Shown: positions 45,884-54,844, counted from the stretch's first letter. The stretch: DNA of 64,000 nucleotides from Bacteroidales bacterium (GCA_016286055.1 JAEERW010000014.1:20721-84720), one strand, 5' to 3'. Numbers and translations: made by a program. The notes: a model not told the origin generated them from the letters alone.

Positions 45884-47490
45884 TTTTTCACCCTTTAAAC
45901 ATTCAGAGTTTCAAGCCGTTGGCAATGAATAATCCGTTTTATTACCAACCAAACGATGTGTGTTTTGAGGTTCAACGCGAGATTTGCAACTATTTGGAAA
46001 ACAAATCAGATTGGCAGGAAGAAATCTCCGCCGGCAAGATGTTCGGCTTTTTGATTGCAGAGCAAAAAGACGGTGCAATCGGCTATCTTGCTGCCTTTTC
46101 GGGACAGATTCTGGGCAAGGAGAATCACGATTATTTTGTTCCGCCTGTATTCGATTATCTTCAAGAAAACGGCGTTTTTAAAACCAAAAAGCGTGAGATT
46201 TCAGAACTTAACCGTAAGATTTCAGACCTTGAAAATCAAACCCAAGATATCAGCCAACAATCTGGGGCGTTTAAAAAATCGCAAGATATTCTCAAAGAAA
46301 TTGCTGATTATAAAGAGTTTATAAAAAAATCTAAACTCAACCGCGAACGCCAACGGAGCAATCCCGACCTCTCGGACGAGGATAAGAAAAAACTCATAGC
46401 AGAAAGTCAGTTTCAAAACGCAGAACTCCGTCGGTTAAAGCAGCGTTACGACGTAGAAAATAATAATTTTATCACTGAACTCTCCAAACATTCTGATACA
46501 ATTTCAGAACTAAAAAATCTCCGCAAACAAAAATCTGAGGATTTGCAAAAATACCTTTTCGAAAATTTTGTGATTCTTAACGCCAAAGGCGAAAAGCGAA
46601 ATTTGTTGAATATTTTCAAAGAATATAACAACACAATTCCACCGTCGGGAAGCGGAGAATGTTGTGCGCCAAAACTTTTGCAATATGCTTATTTACACGG
46701 ATATAAACCGCTGTTTATAGCAGAGTTTTGGTTGGGGAGAAGTCCCGTTGGCGAGATTCGCCAACACCGTCATTTTTATCCCGCCTGTCAGGGTAAATGC
46801 AAGCCGATTTTGAACTTTATGCTTTCGGGATTGGATGTAAAATCCAATCCTCTCGAAGAGAGCAACCCGCAGGATTTTGAAACCATATTTGAAGATAATT
46901 TTATAGTAGTTGTCAACAAACCTGCCGGAATGTTGAGCGTTCCCGGAAAATCAAAGCGTGTTTCGGTTGCTGAAATTGCCAAAAAGCGTTTTGGCGAAGA
47001 GGCGATGGTTGTTCACCGTCTCGATATGGCAACCTCGGGGCTGTTGGTGATTGCCAAAAATTTGGATATTTACATAAAATTACAGCAACAATTTGAAAAT
47101 CATCAAGTTGTTAAGGTTTATTACGCCGTGCTCTCAGGAGAGATAAATAGAAGCGAAGGCACAATTTCGCTTCCTTTAATGCCCGACATCGCCGATCGTC
47201 CGCGTCAAAAAGTGGATTTTCTGCAAGGAAAACCCGCAATTACCGATTTCAAGGTCGACAAAGTGGAAAACGGAAAAACTTACATCAATTTATATCCTAA
47301 GACCGGCAGAACCCACCAATTGCGAGTCCACTGTGCCTATCGTGATGGTCTTTCTCATCCGATTATTGGCGACGAACTGTATGGCGAAAAGTCCGACAGA
47401 ATGTATCTCCACGCCATGAAAATCACTTTTACTCACCCGATTACAAATGAAACATTAACCTTTGAAACCGACCCAAATTTTGATATTTAA
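45880..47490 (+). CDS. RluA-family pseudouridine synthase with coiled-coil insertion
   Basis: 536 residues. An N-terminal region of about 330 residues with its own domain (FGFLIAEQKDGAIGYLAAFSGQI) holds a coiled coil (EISELNRKISDLENQTQDIS) and a Cys-containing part (GSGECCAPKLLQYAYLHGYKP). The catalytic RluA domain starts about residue 335: VVNKPAGMLSVPG, HRLDMATSGLL with the catalytic Asp, and GRTHQLRVHCAY. It should pseudouridylate rRNA or tRNA, probably RluA-like. It overlaps the previous gene by 4 bp; an internal ATG at 45925 is an alternative start. Proteins with this long N-terminus are common in Bacteroidota. Confidence 0.86.
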   Translation: MIFHPLNIQSFKPLAMNNPFYYQPNDVCFEVQREICNYLENKSDWQEEISAGKMFGFLIAEQKDGAIGYLAAFSGQILGKENHDYFVPPVFDYLQENGVFKTKKREISELNRKISDLENQTQDISQQSGAFKKSQDILKEIADYKEFIKKSKLNRERQRSNPDLSDEDKKKLIAESQFQNAELRRLKQRYDVENNNFITELSKHSDTISELKNLRKQKSEDLQKYLFENFVILNAKGEKRNLLNIFKEYNNTIPPSGSGECCAPKLLQYAYLHGYKPLFIAEFWLGRSPVGEIRQHRHFYPACQGKCKPILNFMLSGLDVKSNPLEESNPQDFETIFEDNFIVVVNKPAGMLSVPGKSKRVSVAEIAKKRFGEEAMVVHRLDMATSGLLVIAKNLDIYIKLQQQFENHQVVKVYYAVLSGEINRSEGTISLPLMPDIADRPRQKVDFLQGKPAITDFKVDKVENGKTYINLYPKTGRTHQLRVHCAYRDGLSHPIIGDELYGEKSDRMYLHAMKITFTHPITNETLTFETDPNFDI

Positions 47491-47511
47491 CAACCTTAAA
47501 CCTCTTGCGCT

Positions 47512-47889
47512 ATGATTATTATCTCAAAAAAATTGTTTACCAAATTGCTAAAAAATTATACGGGTATTAGCATTTTCCCATTTATTATATTAAAATATGG
47601 CAAAGATGATTTTTCAACGCAGCCATACGAGATAATTGTAAACCACGAGCGCATTCATCTGCGTCAACAATTAGAAACTTTGGTAATATTCTTTTACCTA
47701 TTGTATTTGATATTTTACATCATCAACCGTATAAAAGGTATGCGACATTATGATGCATATCGCAATATACCTTTTGAACGCGAATCGTATATCAACGAAA
47801 AAGACCTTAACTATCTAAAACACAGAAAGTTTTGGAATTGGGTTACTTTTTCTCATTCACAACCTTCGGAAACGAAGTTACGAACTTAA
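47512..47889 (+). CDS. Small membrane protein with HExxH motif
   Basis: 125 residues, not assigned to a named family. NHERIHLRQQ (His45, Glu46, His49) matches the zinc-metalloprotease HExxH pattern. It is followed by a membrane helix (IFFYLLYLIFYIINRI) and YRNIPFERESY, whose Glu could be a third ligand. Similar small Bacteroidota proteins keep the HExxH and the Arg-Asn-Pro-Phe-Glu region in my memory. Protease activity is inference. Its 3' end overlaps the convergent gene by 47 bp. Confidence 0.65.
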   Translation: MIIISKKLFTKLLKNYTGISIFPFIILKYGKDDFSTQPYEIIVNHERIHLRQQLETLVIFFYLLYLIFYIINRIKGMRHYDAYRNIPFERESYINEKDLNYLKHRKFWNWVTFSHSQPSETKLRT

Positions 47890-48190
47890 CTTTGATGTCG
47901 GGAAAAGAGTTGACAAACTGAATTTTAACATCCGGAAACGACTCCACAACCTTCCATTCGCAGCATCCTGTCCACGAACTTTCGGTAAGTTTAATCTCCA
48001 CATCTGGAAAACTCTCAACCACCTGAACTTTTAAATCGGGAAAACTTTCCACAATTTTTACCTTACCCGAAAGCGGGAATGTTTTACCGTTGACAGTTAC
48101 CGAACAATCTGATTTACTGATTTTTACCTGCTGCGCAAAAATGCACGTGAAGGCAAATAACATAAGCATTGTGAGTAATATTTTTTTCAT
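47843..48190 (-). CDS. Secreted protein of 11-residue VESFPD repeats
   Basis: 115 residues: a signal peptide (MKKILLTMLMLFAFTCIFA) and then a mature protein built of an 11-residue repeat, (V)xSFPDxKxxx, in five clear copies plus a variant with the insertion SSWTGCCEWK. Alternating hydrophobic residues suggest a beta-strand stack. The two adjacent Cys are the only ones in the mature part apart from one near the start. No catalytic motif. Function unknown; periplasmic or secreted. It overlaps the convergent HExxH gene by 47 bp, both being out of frame with each other there. Confidence 0.75.
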   Translation of the reverse strand: MKKILLTMLMLFAFTCIFAQQVKISKSDCSVTVNGKTFPLSGKVKIVESFPDLKVQVVESFPDVEIKLTESSWTGCCEWKVVESFPDVKIQFVNSFPDIKVKFVTSFPKVVNEKK

Positions 48191-48281
48191 ATTGCTATCT
48201 ATTTTGGTTTGTTATTTAGTTGATTATTACTTGATTTTTTGAAAAAATGTTTCGATATTTGTGGACATAAAACGAATATTT

Positions 48282-48710
48282 ATGGAAAACACCGATATAG
48301 AAGAGATGCTCAAACACCACGGCATACGTCCCACAGCCGTTAGATTGTTGGTTTACAAAGCGATAGAGGATTTTCATAATCCGTTTACGCTCGACGATGT
48401 GGAAATCAAAATGCCCACGATGGATCGTTCGAGCATTTTTCGCACGCTAAGACTTTTTGCCGATTCGGAACATCATATAATTCATGAAGTTAATGATGGT
48501 TCAGGCTTTTGCAAATATTGCCTTTGCCATTCGTGCGGCAGTGGCAACATTCATCATCATCTGCATTTCACCTGCAAAATCTGCAAACACACCTTCTGCA
48601 TCGAAGATGTTGAAATTCCGCATTTTCACCTTCCCGATGGTTTTGAAATGACTGATATTGAGTGCGTTGCAAAGGGTATTTGCCCTAAATGTAGGGGCAA
48701 AGCCTATTAA
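48282..48710 (+). CDS. Fur-family transcriptional regulator
   Basis: 142 residues from the ATG at 48282; an in-frame GTG at 48261 is less likely. Winged helix (GIRPTAVRLLVYKAIEDF, SSIFRTLRLF) and a metal-binding C-terminal half with HHHLHFTCKICKHTFCI and a final CPKC, so a structural Zn site of two CxxC pairs. An extra Cys-rich stretch (CKYCLCHSCGSG) precedes it. The metal sensed (Fe, Zn or peroxide) cannot be read from the sequence. A methyltransferase gene follows 81 bp later. Confidence 0.85.
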   Translation: MENTDIEEMLKHHGIRPTAVRLLVYKAIEDFHNPFTLDDVEIKMPTMDRSSIFRTLRLFADSEHHIIHEVNDGSGFCKYCLCHSCGSGNIHHHLHFTCKICKHTFCIEDVEIPHFHLPDGFEMTDIECVAKGICPKCRGKAY

Positions 48711-48721
48711 CTTTGCCTTTC
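48695..48721 (+). terminator. Possible terminator after the Fur-family gene
   Basis: GGCAAAG, 8-base spacer, CTTTGCC followed by TTTC, overlapping the stop codon. Stem 7 bp; moderate. Confidence 0.4.
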
Positions 48722-48791
48722 AGTTGCAAAACATCAACCTTAACTTTGTGCTGCAAATAAAACAAAGTTAAATTATAAAATTTTATAGGTT

Positions 48792-49388
48792 ATGTTTTGG
48801 AACACATTTTCGTCGATTTATGATTTTGTAGAGAACGCTTTTAACGGCAAAGTTAATAGAGGTATTGTGGATTATGTTGCAAATAAGATAGATAGCAACG
48901 ATGATGTATTAGAATGTGCCTGCGGAACGGGAATGTTTAGCGTAAAGATTGCGCCCCGTTGTAATAGTTTGATAGCCACCGATTTTGCCGATAAAATGCT
49001 CCGTCAGGCACGTAAAAAATGCAAAGATTTTAGCAATATAAAATTTGCCAATGCGGATATTACTAAATTGGATTATGCCGATGAATCGTTTGATAAAGTG
49101 TTGGCTGCCAATGTTATCCATATAGTAGAAGATCCAAAGAAAGCAATGAACGAACTTTGGCGAGTATGCAAAACGGGCGGCAAAATCATTATTCCCACAT
49201 ATATTGCTCACAGTACCAAGAGCGCAAATTTTGCAATGAAGTTTTTTAATTTTCTTGGTGCCGGATTTCAACAAGAGTTTACTTATTCATCGTATCAAGA
49301 GTTCTTTGAATCAATGGGTTACAATGTAGAGCAATATTACACCGCCGAGGGAAGAATGCCTTGCTGCGCGGCTATTATCGAAAAATAA
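48792..49388 (+). CDS. Class I SAM-dependent methyltransferase
   Basis: 198 residues. Motif I is VLECACGTGMFSVKIAP; then ATDFADKMLRQARKK, NADITKLDYADESFDKVLAANVIHIV and GGKIIIPTYI. This is the UbiE/Methyltransf_11 type acting on small molecules. The substrate is unknown. It lies 81 bp after a Fur-family regulator, so metal-related or stress regulation is possible but not shown. Confidence 0.85.
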   Translation: MFWNTFSSIYDFVENAFNGKVNRGIVDYVANKIDSNDDVLECACGTGMFSVKIAPRCNSLIATDFADKMLRQARKKCKDFSNIKFANADITKLDYADESFDKVLAANVIHIVEDPKKAMNELWRVCKTGGKIIIPTYIAHSTKSANFAMKFFNFLGAGFQQEFTYSSYQEFFESMGYNVEQYYTAEGRMPCCAAIIEK

Positions 49389-49531
49389 TAAAACTCCCCA
49401 AGTCCGGCGGTGGAATGCATACGTTCCTTTACCTGCAACTCAGAGCGTTCTATATGGCAAATATATATAAAATCATTTAAAAACCAAAATAATTTTCTTA
49501 AAATTTGAAACTGAGTGTTAATTATTTTCCG

Positions 49532-49539
49532 TAAATTTG
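49532..49539 (+). promoter_or_regulatory. Promoter -7 element for the secreted 194-residue protein
   Basis: TAAATTTG, an exact match 39 bases before the ATG at 49579. A TTTG lies 24 bases upstream, longer than the usual 19. Confidence 0.5.
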
Positions 49540-49578
49540 CGATTATTCAAGTTATTAATTTTATAAAATTTTATCATT

Positions 49579-50163
49579 ATGAAAAAAATATTTTTCACAT
49601 TGCTGACTGTAATGTTTTGTGTGTCAGCATTTTCGCAAACGGTAGAAACTATCCGCAAAGATTATGCAGATGCTTTGGCTCACGCTAAACAAATTAACGA
49701 CCCCGAATACCCCGTAAATAATAAATTTAAGGTGGTAACAGAGCAAATGATGCCGGGTTCTGGCCCTCACCAAGTAACGGCAAATTTTTATTATTATGAG
49801 GACGAAAATGAAGAGTCGCTACCTGACATCACTAAGTCAATTTATTATGTTACACACAGTTACAATTGGGCTGCACGAGAATATTACGAAGAGTATCTCT
49901 ATACCCGAAAAGGCAAAATCGAATTTATTTATCAAAGGGGTTATGATGATGATTTTCAGTTATATGAATACCGTTTTTACTTTGATGCCAAGGGCGTAAT
50001 CAAGGTGATTGTAAAACGCAAAAAGGATGACGACAGCGCCCTTACCCAAGAGTACAGCGGAGCCACCGTAACTGACAAATACAAAAAGGCTTACGATGCA
50101 GCCGTAAAAAAATCGGAATATTTCAAAGGGTTGTTTGATACGCTTAATTCGTTTTCGTATTAG
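49579..50163 (+). CDS. Secreted hypothetical protein
   Basis: 194 residues with a signal peptide (MKKIFFTLLTVMFCVSAFS). The mature part is rich in aromatic and charged residues, with beta-strand-like segments (YYVTHSYNWAAREYYEEYLY, LYEYRFYFDAKG). I do not recognise a family and see no catalytic motif. It has its own promoter and ends against the convergent aspartoacylase-like gene (stops adjacent). Probably periplasmic. Confidence 0.7.
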   Translation: MKKIFFTLLTVMFCVSAFSQTVETIRKDYADALAHAKQINDPEYPVNNKFKVVTEQMMPGSGPHQVTANFYYYEDENEESLPDITKSIYYVTHSYNWAAREYYEEYLYTRKGKIEFIYQRGYDDDFQLYEYRFYFDAKGVIKVIVKRKKDDDSALTQEYSGATVTDKYKKAYDAAVKKSEYFKGLFDTLNSFSY

Positions 50164-51090
50164 TTACCAGCCAATCACTTGAAATGCCGCTGTATACTGC
50201 ATTATAAGGGCTTTTGAGTGTGCAAAGAAAATTACTCCGTCGGAAGGGGAGTGAATTTCAGATAAAACCGAGCCGTTGAAGGTGTCGAGGATTTTGGCAA
50301 TCAATTCACCTTGTCGAACTTCGGCACCGGCGGTTTTTAGTTTATAAAAAAAACCTGCGCGTTCTGCCATAACGGTTTGAAAATCAGCGTCGTTTAACAT
50401 TCTTGAAAGATAGCCGCCGTGGTAATCTTTGGTGATGATTCCAATTTGAGAAAGAAAGCGCATCACGGCGTTCCAAGTTAGGTGAGCATCTTTTTTGTCG
50501 ATGGTGTCGGTGGTGCCGGCGTAAATGGAGTATGCAGCCGAATTCCAAACTTGCCAATTGTAGTTAAGCATCACGGTATCAAATGGTTCGGGCGTTTTTA
50601 GATATACGTATGGAAGACCAAATTTTTGTGCGTCGTCGGTGATGTCATTAAAAGTTTTAATAATGCGCACGTGGGGCACAAATTCGCCCGGAAAATGATA
50701 ACTTGCCAACTGAATGCCGTAACGATAATCTTTGATGGCTTCAAACACCGCTGAGGCTATGCGTTGAGTGGTTTCGCCCTCGTTGTAGCCGGGAAACATA
50801 CGGTTGATGTCGGTGTTGTCCATAGGCCAAAAACGCTTGTTGATGTTCATAGAAAAATGATTGACCGACGGAATTACAAGTATTTGAAAATCTTTGCGTA
50901 GCAAACCTTTTTGTTCAAAATCGCACAAAAGTCTAACTATCTGACTACAAACAAATTGTTGCTGAATTTCGTCGCCACGCATTGCACCCACAATGGCAAC
51001 CGATTTTTCGCCTTTGCCAAACAAAAAACCGTTGATGTGGAACGGTTCGCGATAAGGCGATTTCATTGAAAATATCTTTATCTTTTCCAT
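50164..51090 (-). CDS. Aspartoacylase/succinylglutamate desuccinylase-like protein lacking zinc histidines
   Basis: 308 residues of the AstE/ASPA (M14-like) fold. The first zinc motif, GxHGDE in the neighbour, reads GAMRGDE: His38 is replaced by Arg, with Glu41 kept. The second, DIHAS in the neighbour, aligns with QLASY, so that His is also lost. The fold elements (DNTDINRMFPGYNEGETTQRIA and a C-terminal biotinyl-like beta barrel, AGAEVRQGELIAKILD) are kept. It is probably catalytically inactive or changed in function, perhaps a substrate-binding partner. It begins 2 bp after the intact paralogue in a five-gene operon. Confidence 0.8.
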   Translation of the reverse strand: MEKIKIFSMKSPYREPFHINGFLFGKGEKSVAIVGAMRGDEIQQQFVCSQIVRLLCDFEQKGLLRKDFQILVIPSVNHFSMNINKRFWPMDNTDINRMFPGYNEGETTQRIASAVFEAIKDYRYGIQLASYHFPGEFVPHVRIIKTFNDITDDAQKFGLPYVYLKTPEPFDTVMLNYNWQVWNSAAYSIYAGTTDTIDKKDAHLTWNAVMRFLSQIGIITKDYHGGYLSRMLNDADFQTVMAERAGFFYKLKTAGAEVRQGELIAKILDTFNGSVLSEIHSPSDGVIFFAHSKALIMQYTAAFQVIGW

Positions 51091-51092
51091 AT

Positions 51093-52016
51093 CTAACCAA
51101 TTATAATTCTTGCTATTAGCGAACCAAAATATACCACAGGATAGGCGCGGATTGTCATTATTTTTCCGCCTTCGGGGGCTGTTACCACTGAAAGAATTTT
51201 GCCTTCGAGCGGACTTACAATTTGCCCGATTTCTTCGCCCTTTTTAACATTTTCGCCGTAGGTTTTTGTTGGCAGAAAAATTCCCGAAGCACCCGCGTTT
51301 ACAAATGCTACTCCATCGCCACTAACTATCGTTGGTTCAGTTATTTGTGCTGATATTTCACCCTCATACATTCCAATATTTTTCATTAAATTGAGAATAC
51401 CGAAAAAGAGCCTTTGTCCGTATTCGGGCGTTATGCGCATTCCCACACCGGTTTCTACCACTATCGTTTTCACACCCAGCGAGTTGAGCGAGTGAGCAAG
51501 CGTGGATTCAAGCACTGTGGCGGCGGGATGCACCCAAATTAAATCAACATTGAGCATAGCGGCGTAGGGGAGGAGAGTTTCGGCGGTATTAACGTTGATT
51601 CGAGCCTGCGGAAGTTCGCGCAAAAATATGTTGCTGGCGTGTATATCTATCGCAAAATCAGCGGTTTTGATGTCCTCAATAATTGCGTATGCCACTTCGT
51701 CGGAAAGCGAACTGAGTTTTTTGCCCGGGAAAATTCGGTTCATATCAAGGTCGAAACCCGGCATCCCTCGCGTTATGGTGTCGATTCCAAGAGGGTTGAG
51801 GGCAGGGTAAACGTCTACTGTGCCTGAAATTTTATCGGCATTGCGTTGAAGAAAGTCCGTTAAAAGGTAACAGACGTATTGTCCTTCTAACTCGTCGCCG
51901 TGTGTACCCGTTACTACGCAAAGCCTTTTGCCGGAGCGATGTCCGGTGATAACTTGCTTTTGGATAATGAGTTGCTCCTCTATTGGCAAGGAAGCCGAAA
52001 AAACTGTCGTTGTCAT
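51093..52016 (-). CDS. Aspartoacylase/succinylglutamate desuccinylase-family zinc hydrolase
   Basis: 307 residues with an intact M14-type zinc site: TGTHGDELEG (His39, Glu42) and IDIHAS (His126). DMNRIFPGK and a C-terminal beta barrel (VKKGEEIGQIVSPLEG) follow. The family hydrolyses an amide bond of an acylated amino acid or peptide end. In this operon it may trim a product of the ATP-grasp enzyme; the substrate is unknown. Its start overlaps the transglutaminase stop by 4 bp. Confidence 0.87.
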   Translation of the reverse strand: MTTTVFSASLPIEEQLIIQKQVITGHRSGKRLCVVTGTHGDELEGQYVCYLLTDFLQRNADKISGTVDVYPALNPLGIDTITRGMPGFDLDMNRIFPGKKLSSLSDEVAYAIIEDIKTADFAIDIHASNIFLRELPQARINVNTAETLLPYAAMLNVDLIWVHPAATVLESTLAHSLNSLGVKTIVVETGVGMRITPEYGQRLFFGILNLMKNIGMYEGEISAQITEPTIVSGDGVAFVNAGASGIFLPTKTYGENVKKGEEIGQIVSPLEGKILSVVTAPEGGKIMTIRAYPVVYFGSLIARIIIG

Positions 52017-52774
52017 ATTCTTTTTACCGAAATATTGATTTCAAGATTTTCGAAAATGTTTCCGCCCGAAAAAACGCCACGGTTTAGCGAACAATCTGAT
52101 GCATCGCGACCGTCGGCAATTTTGATGTAACCACCTGAAACTGTGCGATTTTCGGTGGCGTCGATACCGTGCCACGTGCCGTTGTAATATGCCTCGGTCC
52201 ATGCGTGACTAAGGGTAAGCCCTTCAACATAACCCGAAACGTATCGCGCCGCAATGCCCACGCCACGCAAACACGCAATTAACACGTGCGAAATATCCTG
52301 ACATACTCCGCAGCGGTTTTCAAAGGCTGTTTGCGCCGAGGTGGCATTGTTGGTAGAGCCGGGGGTGTAACTTATTAATTCTCTTACTTTTGCGGCAAGG
52401 TTCGCAACTGTTTCGGCATCATTGCTGCATTTTGCTCTAAGGGCAAAATCGAGCATTTCGGGGGTGCAAGTGGTAAGGCGTGTGGGAAACCTGAAAACAG
52501 GATTTAACACGCTTTCAGCACCCTCAGAATAGTCTACAATGCCGTGCGAAAGTACCGAAAATACGTTGTGCGGCTCAATGATTTCGCCCCAAAAGATGGT
52601 GTTGCCAAAACCGTCGCGTTGATCAAAATATCGCCAACAACCGGGAATGATTGTTCCGCTTTTGATAACGTGCTGATATTCGGTTTCTTTGGGAACACAT
52701 CGTAGCAAAAATGCGTGCGAGTTTACCTCTTGCGAAAACTTTGATTTGCTCGAAAATTCATACACCCACGGCAT
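52013..52774 (-). CDS. Transglutaminase-like cysteine protease
   Basis: 253 residues. An N-terminal beta domain (about 1-105, bacterial transglutaminase-like N type) precedes a transglutaminase core with the catalytic triad Cys158 (NRCGVCQDISHV), His190 (LSHAWTEAY) and Asp205 (HGIDATEN). The family cleaves or forms amide bonds. It is consistently found beside circularly permuted ATP-grasp and alpha-E genes in many bacteria. No signal peptide is seen, so it is cytoplasmic here. Confidence 0.88.
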   Translation of the reverse strand: MPWVYEFSSKSKFSQEVNSHAFLLRCVPKETEYQHVIKSGTIIPGCWRYFDQRDGFGNTIFWGEIIEPHNVFSVLSHGIVDYSEGAESVLNPVFRFPTRLTTCTPEMLDFALRAKCSNDAETVANLAAKVRELISYTPGSTNNATSAQTAFENRCGVCQDISHVLIACLRGVGIAARYVSGYVEGLTLSHAWTEAYYNGTWHGIDATENRTVSGGYIKIADGRDASDCSLNRGVFSGGNIFENLEINISVKRI

Positions 52775-52776
52775 AA

Positions 52777-53466
52777 TTACGCATTAAAAAGAGTGTTGAT
52801 ACAATCGAGAATTTCGGCGGTGTCGCTACCGTTGTTTTTGCCGCTGCGGTGTTCGATAAGAGTTCTAAGCCGCTCAGTTTTAAGCATATCGGTAACCGAA
52901 GTAAGCATCCGCGCATTGGTAAGTACGCCGCCTTTGAGTATCTCGTTGATTTTGTCCCAATTGGCAAGAAGTCTTACATTGAGGTCCAACGATTCGAGCC
53001 TTCGCCCAAGACGTAAGATGTTCATTTTCAGGATTTCTACCACGGTTTCATCGATACTTCCCCAAAACGAAAGCATATAATCGCAAACCGGTTGCAAAAG
53101 GCTGATTCCGGCATTGGTGAGCGAACATTTTTCCATTACGTCTAACGCTAAGTGTATGTACGACAGCGATTCAGACGTGATATCATCGCGAAGTTCTATG
53201 CCATTGTCAAACGCGCGAACCAGCATAGAATACACGCTGTAAGGATTTGTCTTGTCGTAAAGATATTTTACGGCAAAATCTTTGGCACCGTTGTAACTAT
53301 CTGGTATACATACTCTTTGACAATATACCTTGTAAGCATCTTCGCTACCGTCGATATCATAATCGATATATTTTTTTACGGCATTTAGGCTAATAAAAAC
53401 CCGCTCTACATATCGTCCAAGCCAATACAAACGGTCTGCCTTTGCCTTTGAAACTGTTGTGTTCAT
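52777..53466 (-). CDS. Alpha-E domain protein (DUF403)
   Basis: 229 residues, all-helical. KADRLYWLGRYVERV is the family hallmark, followed by helices with SLSYIHLALDVMEKC and DETVVEILKMNILRLGRRLESLD. Alpha-E proteins always accompany circularly permuted ATP-grasp enzymes and are thought to aid amide-ligase reactions. No catalytic site is known. It lies 2 bp before the transglutaminase gene. Confidence 0.88.
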   Translation of the reverse strand: MNTTVSKAKADRLYWLGRYVERVFISLNAVKKYIDYDIDGSEDAYKVYCQRVCIPDSYNGAKDFAVKYLYDKTNPYSVYSMLVRAFDNGIELRDDITSESLSYIHLALDVMEKCSLTNAGISLLQPVCDYMLSFWGSIDETVVEILKMNILRLGRRLESLDLNVRLLANWDKINEILKGGVLTNARMLTSVTDMLKTERLRTLIEHRSGKNNGSDTAEILDCINTLFNA

Positions 53467-53498
53467 TTTTTTAATAATTACGCATTAAGAATTATGAA

Positions 53499-54821
53499 TT
53501 ATGCATTATCAATCACCCAAGTATCCTTAAAACCACCACCTTGCGACGAGTTGACGATAAATGAGCCGGGAGTGCGCGAAAATCTTGTTAATCCGCATTT
53601 CCAAACCTTTGTTTCACTGCCAGTTACCACGTATGCGCGGAGGTCGGCCTTGCGTTCCACAATTTTACCGTCTTCGATAATTGGAAGGTCTTTAAAATCA
53701 ACCACATGCTGAGCAATCCAACGGCGCGGTTCTTTAACAATAAGGTCGTGAATTTCTTTGAGTTTTTCTTGCGAAAGATTTCCACAGAAAATTACGCCAT
53801 AGCCGCCAGCCTCTGCAACGTCTTTAATCACAAGGTTTTGCAAATGTTCCAACACATATTTTCTGTCGTCGGGATAAAACGGAAGAAACGTAGGTGCATT
53901 TTGCAAAATCGGGTCTTCATCGAGATAATACTTAACCATCTTAGGCACAAAGTAATAGATACCCTTGTCGTCGGCAATTCCGTTGCCCGGAGCGTTAACA
54001 AGTGCAAGCGAGCCGTTTTTGTAAACCTGCATTATGTTTGGAACGCCGATAAGCGAATCTGAATTAAAGATTTCAGGGTCTAAATATTCGTCGGAAATTC
54101 TGCGGTAGACAGTGCCCACGGGCTGTTTTTTGCCGCCAATGCCGAGATAATAGAGAATGCCGTTTTCTACACGAAGGTCGCGGTTTTCTGCCAACACAGC
54201 ACCTGTTTTTTCGGCGAAATATGAGTGCTCAAAATAGGCAGAATTGTAACGTCCCGGTGTGAGAATCACGTTGATAGAATCGTCCAGAGGGTTGACATAA
54301 TCGAGCATTTGACGCAAAAGTTTAGCATAATTGCGGTTGTCGCTCACGGTGTTGTTTTCAAACGTTACGGGCGATACGCTTCGAGTTATCTCTCTCGCTA
54401 TCAACGGATAAGACGCTCCCGACGGAATCCTAAGATTATCCTCCAAAATATACCAATTGCCATCCTTGCCGTTTACAAGGTCGATGCCGGCAATATGCGC
54501 CCACACGTTTTTTGGCGGAACAATAACCTCGCAAAAAGGCAGGTATCCCGACGACGAGTAGACAAAATCTTCGGGCAAAACGCCGTCTTTGATAATCTGT
54601 TTTTTGCCGTAAATATCTTTGAGAAAGGCATTTAAAGCATCTACCCTCTGAATTAGTCCCTTTTCGAGCATTTTCCACTCTCGTGCCGAAATTTTACGCG
54701 GAATCGGGTCGAACGGGAAAATTTGCTCTTTAAACGTGCCGTTCTTGTAAATTCCGAACCTCACTCCATAGCGTGACATCCATTCGTTCACGCTGTCTCT
54801 TTGTGTTATTAAAGCGTCCAT
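53499..54821 (-). CDS. Circularly permuted ATP-grasp type 2 protein
   Basis: 440 residues. Family features: GVRFGIYKNG, the conserved RKISAREWKMLEKGLIQRVDALNAFLKDIYG region, ILEDNLRIPSGASYPL, and a C-terminal ATP-binding half (KDVAEAGGYGVIFCGNLSQEKL). These enzymes are predicted ATP-dependent amide ligases that build small peptides or peptide tags. It is the first gene of the five-gene operon, with a -7 promoter element 24 bases upstream. Confidence 0.9.
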   Translation of the reverse strand: MDALITQRDSVNEWMSRYGVRFGIYKNGTFKEQIFPFDPIPRKISAREWKMLEKGLIQRVDALNAFLKDIYGKKQIIKDGVLPEDFVYSSSGYLPFCEVIVPPKNVWAHIAGIDLVNGKDGNWYILEDNLRIPSGASYPLIAREITRSVSPVTFENNTVSDNRNYAKLLRQMLDYVNPLDDSINVILTPGRYNSAYFEHSYFAEKTGAVLAENRDLRVENGILYYLGIGGKKQPVGTVYRRISDEYLDPEIFNSDSLIGVPNIMQVYKNGSLALVNAPGNGIADDKGIYYFVPKMVKYYLDEDPILQNAPTFLPFYPDDRKYVLEHLQNLVIKDVAEAGGYGVIFCGNLSQEKLKEIHDLIVKEPRRWIAQHVVDFKDLPIIEDGKIVERKADLRAYVVTGSETKVWKCGLTRFSRTPGSFIVNSSQGGGFKDTWVIDNA

Positions 54822-54844
54822 ATTAATTGCTTTTAGTTTATATG

